NCBI GenBank assembly: GCA_015904075.1
Contig: JABMDH010000010.1
Location: 1-7,639 of the forward strand
DNA: 7,639 bases
Direction: 5' to 3'
DNA from: Nitrospira sp.
GTDB lineage: Bacteria > Nitrospirota > Nitrospiria > Nitrospirales > Nitrospiraceae
In this document: positions 5,132 to 7,639 of the stretch, in pieces
Layout of the letters: every line of letters begins with the position of its first letter
Position numbering within the stretch: position 1 is the first letter of the stretch
Notes under the pieces: generated by a model
The model's input: only the letters and a program-made list of their open reading frames with translations
What the model was told of the DNA's origin: nothing
Databases searched by the model: none
Program-made: the position numbers and the translations under genes

Positions 5132-5808
5132 CTGGGATCCTCCTTCATATGGTTGAGTGTCCGATCTGTACGCACAATAAGATTAATTTTGTACTGTGCG
5201 GCTTGAAAGATTGTCAACGGGCCGAAAGACCTAGCTCTTTTGGCGCAGAGTGATAAGCCATTGTATTATAAAAGATTCGCTAACTTTGAAGTTGGCGGAA
5301 TCCCATCATACGGCCTGCCGGAGCCGCCGTACGGTAGTTCACGATGCGCAGAGTCTGGTCCAGCGCAGGAAGATGGATCGAGGTTCCGACTTTGGGGGGT
5401 TGCCCCATCCGCAACAACTCATGGGCTGCTGCGTTCAGAATTTCCTTCGCAGTACTCTCCGGCAGTCCTTTACCTTGAAAGAGTTCGATCTCATCCAATC
5501 CGAATTTCGCCAGACCCAGCGAGTAGAACCAGACGTGGTCGGGCCGAGCGGTGTCGTCTTGTGCCACAGATAGATGATCATCCATCTGAAAGGTTGTCAG
5601 TGGGCGATTCTGCCAATCCGATGGATTGAGGTACGCCTGCGTGGTCACATCATACGCGGTTCCCTGTGTCAGGAGAGTCAGGCAGCGGGCCAGCCGGGCA
5701 CCAAGCAGAATCGCGTCCGGCATATCTCGCGGGGGTGCGAGGGAGGGCGCGATGGCGCCCATCAAGGTATGTTCCCAGGCCAGTTGTTTCATGATCTCAG
5801 CCACGTGG
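4950..5808. repeat. Tandem direct duplication, left copy (about 859 bp)
   Basis: This copy holds the first 61 codons of the peroxiredoxin gene, its promoter region, and the last 175 codons plus stop of the uncharacterised gene (as the chimera's 3' part). It matches 5809-6666 end to end at an offset of 859 (858 after a single A insertion near 5272). By hand alignment the differences are about 4 of 182 in the peroxiredoxin part, 16 of 148 in the intergenic part and 44 of 529 in the uncharacterised part. The junction shows at most one base of shared sequence (G at 5808). Confidence 0.92.
5188..5217 (-). promoter_or_regulatory. Peroxiredoxin promoter
   Basis: On the - strand TTGACA (5217-5212) and TACAAA (5193-5188) are separated by 18 bases, about 60-85 bases upstream of the peroxiredoxin ATG. 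The elements and flanks (5184-5235) are identical to the other copy at 6043-6094, although the rest of the intergenic region has drifted. This supports function. Confidence 0.6.
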
Positions 5809-5990
5809 TCATCGGTCAAACACTTGTTCTCGCCCTGACACACGGGGCTCCAGTCCAACGGGTAGAAGCAGAGCACGACATTCTTCTTGCCCTTAAAATC
5901 GCTCAACTTCACGTCCTTCTGATCCTGGTCCTTCAAGTTGAAATCCGGCGCGGTATCGCCCGCTTTAATTTCTGCAGCTACGTCGCTCAT
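5280..5990 (-). CDS. Chimeric gene: peroxiredoxin N-terminus fused to C-terminus of the uncharacterised neighbour
   Basis: The 236-aa open frame was born at the junction of a tandem duplication. Residues 1-61 match the peroxiredoxin from the start to CLTDD, with two substitutions (V10A, Q35K), and include C51 and C57. They stop before the rest of the thioredoxin fold and the active-site arginine. Residues 62-236 match residues 75-249 of the uncharacterised protein at 6138-6887, with about ten substitutions. The switch is between bases 5809 and 5808. Promoter (6047-6076) and Shine-Dalgarno (6004-5997) are intact copies of those of the peroxiredoxin, so the gene should be transcribed and translated. 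Peroxidase activity is doubtful because most of the fold is missing. It may be a delivery fusion for the C-terminal domain, or a neutral relic still open. Silent differences outnumber replacements, which argues for constraint, but part of that may predate the fusion. Confidence 0.75.
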   Translation of the reverse strand: MSDVAAEIKAGDTAPDFNLKDQDQKDVKLSDFKGKKNVVLCFYPLDWSPVCQGENKCLTDDHVAEIMKQLAWEHTLMGAIAPSLAPPRDMPDAILLGARLARCLTLLTQGTAYDVTTQAYLNPSDWQNRPLTTFQMDDHLSVAQDDTARPDHVWFYSLGLAKFGLDEIELFQGKGLPESTAKEILNAAAHELLRMGQPPKVGTSIHLPALDQTLRIVNYRTAAPAGRMMGFRQLQS

Positions 5991-6666
5991 CTGGGATCCT
6001 CCTTCATATGGTTGAAAGTCTGGCCTATACGCACAATGAGAGTAATTTTGTACTGTGCGGCTTGAAAGATTGTCAACGGGCCGAAAGACCTAGCACTCCA
6101 GCCGCAGAGTGATAAGTCGTTGTATTATAAAGATTCGCTAACTTTGAAGTTGACGGAATCCCATCATGCGACCTGCCGGAGCAGCCGTACGGTAGTTCAC
6201 AATACGCAGAGTCTGGCCCAGCGCAGGAAGGTGGATCGAGGTCCCGACTTTGGGCGACTGCCCCATACGCAACAGCTCATGGGCCGCTGCGTTCAGAATC
6301 TCCTTCGCAGCGCTCTCCGGAAGTCCTTTACCTTGAAAGAGTTCGATCTCGTCTAATCCGAATTTCGCCAGCCCCAACGAGTAAAACCAGACATGGTCGG
6401 GCCGAGCGGCTTCGTCTTGTGCGACAGACAGATGATCATCGATCTGAAAGGTTGTCAGGGCGCGATTCTGCCAATCTGATGGATTGAGGTAAGCCTGCGT
6501 GGTCACATCATACGCGGTTCCCTGTGTCAGGAGAGTCAGACAGCGGGCCAGCCGGGCGCCAAGCAGAACCGCGTCCGGCATATCTCGCGGGGGTGCGACG
6601 GAAGGCGCGATGGCGCCCATCAGGGGGTGTTCCCAGGCCAGTTGTTTCATGATCTCGGCAACGTGG
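5809..6666. repeat. Tandem direct duplication, right copy (about 858 bp)
   Basis: The partner of 4950-5808, directly abutting it in the same orientation. It contains the peroxiredoxin 5' part of the chimera (5809-5990), a second promoter region (5991-6137) and the 3' part of the intact uncharacterised gene (6138-6666). Beyond 6666 the uncharacterised gene continues uninterrupted. The pre-duplication order on the - strand was therefore the uncharacterised gene and then peroxiredoxin. Confidence 0.92.
6047..6076 (-). promoter_or_regulatory. Duplicated peroxiredoxin promoter driving the chimera
   Basis: TTGACA (6076-6071) and TACAAA (6052-6047) on the - strand, 18-base spacer, identical to the peroxiredoxin promoter. 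The copied Shine-Dalgarno AAGGAGGA is at 6004-5997, just before the chimera ATG at 5990. Base changes between the two intergenic copies fall outside these elements. Confidence 0.58.
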
Positions 6667-6887
6667 CTTGCCGGTAACGGCATTACGACATGGGCTGACC
6701 AGGGGCCGTGTGTTGCTTGCCAGGATTCGGGCGATCCCGCTTCATGGCGAATGGACAATGGTCCGCCGTACTCACGTTCGTACTGCATCACAAGTTCGTC
6801 CGTGGACGGAGCCGTGCCGCGATAGCCGATAAAGTAGAGGGGCGGGCGCTTGGCGGACGGCTTGGGGGTCTTTTTGCGGATTCTCAT
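6138..6887 (-). CDS. Uncharacterised protein, full-length parent of the chimera's C-terminal part
   Basis: The 249-aa protein belongs to no family I recognise with confidence. It has a lysine/arginine- and proline-rich start (MRIRKKTPKPSAKRPPLYF), no signal peptide and no membrane segment, so it is probably cytoplasmic. Notable stretches are YGGPLSIRHE (40-49), WSAHVVMPLP (63-72), [20 protein letters not shown] and [20 protein letters not shown], the last faintly reminiscent of DUF4261-type proteins; I would not assign that without a profile search. There is one cysteine, in LARCLTLL. I start at ATG 6887, since the open frame beyond it only reaches a TTG at 6929 without a ribosome-binding site; the Shine-Dalgarno for 6887 is also weak. 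It lies 68 bases downstream of typA. Residues 75-249 recur in the chimera at about 94% identity, so this C-terminal part was kept as a unit. Confidence 0.7.
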   Translation of the reverse strand: MRIRKKTPKPSAKRPPLYFIGYRGTAPSTDELVMQYEREYGGPLSIRHEAGSPESWQATHGPWSAHVVMPLPASHVAEIMKQLAWEHPLMGAIAPSVAPPRDMPDAVLLGARLARCLTLLTQGTAYDVTTQAYLNPSDWQNRALTTFQIDDHLSVAQDEAARPDHVWFYSLGLAKFGLDEIELFQGKGLPESAAKEILNAAAHELLRMGQSPKVGTSIHLPALGQTLRIVNYRTAAPAGRMMGFRQLQS

Positions 6888-6955
6888 CTCAGGGTCCGTA
6901 TCTCGTTCATCGTAAAGCGTATTTCGCAAACGAACGACACGTTACGAACAACGTA
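6888..6955. other. AT-richer gap between typA and the uncharacterised gene
   Basis: The 68-bp gap is less GC-rich than its flanks and has small inverted repeats (ACGTT/AACGT at 6940-6955 region, CGTTC/GAACG at 6904-6908 and 6932-6936). None is followed by a T-tract on the - strand. It could hold a promoter for the uncharacterised gene, but I see no convincing -35/-10 pair. Confidence 0.25.
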
Positions 6956-7639
6956 TCATTTACCAGATTTTTTGGCCTTGCGGCGGTCGTCCGGATTCAA
7001 CAGCCGCTTACGGAGGCGCAGATTTTGGGGGGTGACTTCCACGAGTTCGTCGCCCCGAATGTATTCCAATGCGAATTCCAAGGTCATTTCCCGAGGAGGC
7101 GTGAGCACCAAGGCTTCGTCGGAGCCGGAGGCTCGCATATTCGAGAGGTGCTTTTCTTTGCACACGTTAACGTCCAGATCTTCATCGCGGCTGTTCTCGC
7201 CGACGACCATGCCTCGATAGACCTCCACACCGGGGCCGAGAAACAGTTCGCCGCGTTCTTGGACCATGAACAGCGCGTAGCCTGTGGTGGTGCCGTCTTC
7301 AAAGGCGCAGAGGGAGCCGTGGGCGGTGACAAGCAGATCCTGTTCGTGCGCCGCTTCGTAGGCCTTGAACACATGGTGCATGATGATCGTGCCGCGCGTT
7401 TTGGCCATGAGGATGTTCTTCAGCCCCATGATGCCGCGCGTGGGAATGTAGTATTCCAGATGCATGTCGCCTGGGCCGACGTCGGAATGGACCAGCTTCA
7501 TGTGCCGCATTTCTCCACGGCGTTTACCGATCTCTTCGATGACGGCGCCCTGGTAGGTTTCCGGCACTTGGATGGTCAGCTCTTCGTAGGGCTCCGTGAC
7601 CTGGCCGCCGTCACGATGGAGAATGACTTCCGGCTGCGA
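6956..7639 (-). CDS. typA: Ribosome-associated GTPase TypA/BipA, C-terminal part (partial)
   Basis: The last 227 codons of the gene are visible; it continues beyond the right edge of the window. TypA/BipA is a translational GTPase related to EF-G that binds the ribosome under stress and aids 50S assembly. The GTPase domain is outside the window. What remains is the EF-G domain V-like part (QPEVILHRDGGQVTEPYEEL, then VPETYQGAVIEEIGKRRGEM and YYIPTRGIMGL) and the BipA-specific C-terminal domain. The latter has VVGENSRDEDLDVNVCKEKHLSNMRASGSDEAL and ends DELVEVTPQNLRLRKRLLNPDDRRKAKKSGK, which is highly characteristic of the family. The basic tail after RLRKRLL is a usual feature. The stop is TGA at 6958-6956. 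The uncharacterised gene follows 68 bases downstream on the same strand; no clear terminator separates them. Confidence 0.95.
   Translation of the reverse strand, partial: SQPEVILHRDGGQVTEPYEELTIQVPETYQGAVIEEIGKRRGEMRHMKLVHSDVGPGDMHLEYYIPTRGIMGLKNILMAKTRGTIIMHHVFKAYEAAHEQDLLVTAHGSLCAFEDGTTTGYALFMVQERGELFLGPGVEVYRGMVVGENSRDEDLDVNVCKEKHLSNMRASGSDEALVLTPPREMTLEFALEYIRGDELVEVTPQNLRLRKRLLNPDDRRKAKKSGK

Noticed and set aside
4598..5206. 202-aa open frame on the + strand opposite the peroxiredoxin
   Set aside because: A shadow of the peroxiredoxin codon pattern. A similar antisense frame recurs opposite the duplicated head, as expected for a copied shadow.
5280..5990. Calling the chimera a pseudogene
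   Set aside because: The frame is open across the fusion, the stop matches that of the parent, and promoter and Shine-Dalgarno are intact. Loss of function is possible but is not shown by the sequence.
4950..6666. The tandem duplication as an assembly artefact
   Set aside because: The copies differ at some 60 positions spread over their length plus one indel, and differences in coding parts are mostly silent. An artefact would be identical or show random errors. Long reads would settle it.
6888..6929. Extension of the uncharacterised protein to TTG 6929
   Set aside because: A rare start with no ribosome-binding site. The basic MRIRKK start at 6887 is more plausible, although its own site is weak.

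Overview
The window looks like chromosomal DNA from a moderately GC-rich, free-living bacterium. My best guess is Nitrospira or a relative in Nitrospirota. The guess rests on the neighbourhood of rubrerythrin, CCG-domain Fe-S protein and DUF3501 protein, together with the general gene content and base composition. It is an inference that I could not test by database search. Coding density is high and no gene-free gap exceeds about 160 bases. I see no tRNA, rRNA, CRISPR array, transposase or phage gene.

Left part (1-2992, + strand): the 3' end of a rubrerythrin-type diiron protein is followed by a strong hairpin terminator. Next comes a two-gene unit: a GlpC/HdrD-like iron-sulfur protein starting at GTG 241, and a DUF3501 protein 15 bases after it. 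A hairpin brackets the ribosome-binding region of the Fe-S gene. A tandem-domain 6-pyruvoyl-tetrahydropterin synthase/QueD-family protein follows, whose second domain has lost the zinc ligands.

Middle part (3130-5131, - strand, convergent with the left part): reading leftward from 5131 there is a peroxiredoxin with its own promoter and Shine-Dalgarno sequence, a hairpin-forming intergenic repeat, a small thioredoxin-like protein with a CEPC active site, and then a pair of secreted paralogous HGG/YVTDHAD proteins of unknown function. The first-transcribed paralog ends in a natural run of six histidines. The pair has its own candidate promoter with a 12-bp palindrome in it.

Right part (5280-7639, - strand): the end of typA/bipA, an uncharacterised 249-aa protein, and then the most striking object in the window. 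A segment of about 859 bp (4950-5808) is repeated in direct tandem (5809-6666). It runs from inside the uncharacterised gene, across the intergenic promoter region, to inside the peroxiredoxin gene. The duplication junction created an in-frame chimeric gene (5280-5990). It encodes the first 61 residues of the peroxiredoxin, including the peroxidatic cysteine, joined to the last 175 residues of the uncharacterised protein. It keeps a full copy of the peroxiredoxin promoter and Shine-Dalgarno sequence. The copies differ at roughly 7-8% of positions overall, mostly silently in coding parts, yet the chimera is still open. It is therefore neither a fresh assembly error nor obviously decaying.

Functionally, much of the window fits redox and peroxide handling: rubrerythrin, an Fe-S electron-transfer protein, peroxiredoxin and a thioredoxin-like protein. 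Periplasmic proteins that probably bind metal are added to this. The common theme is inference from families and proximity.
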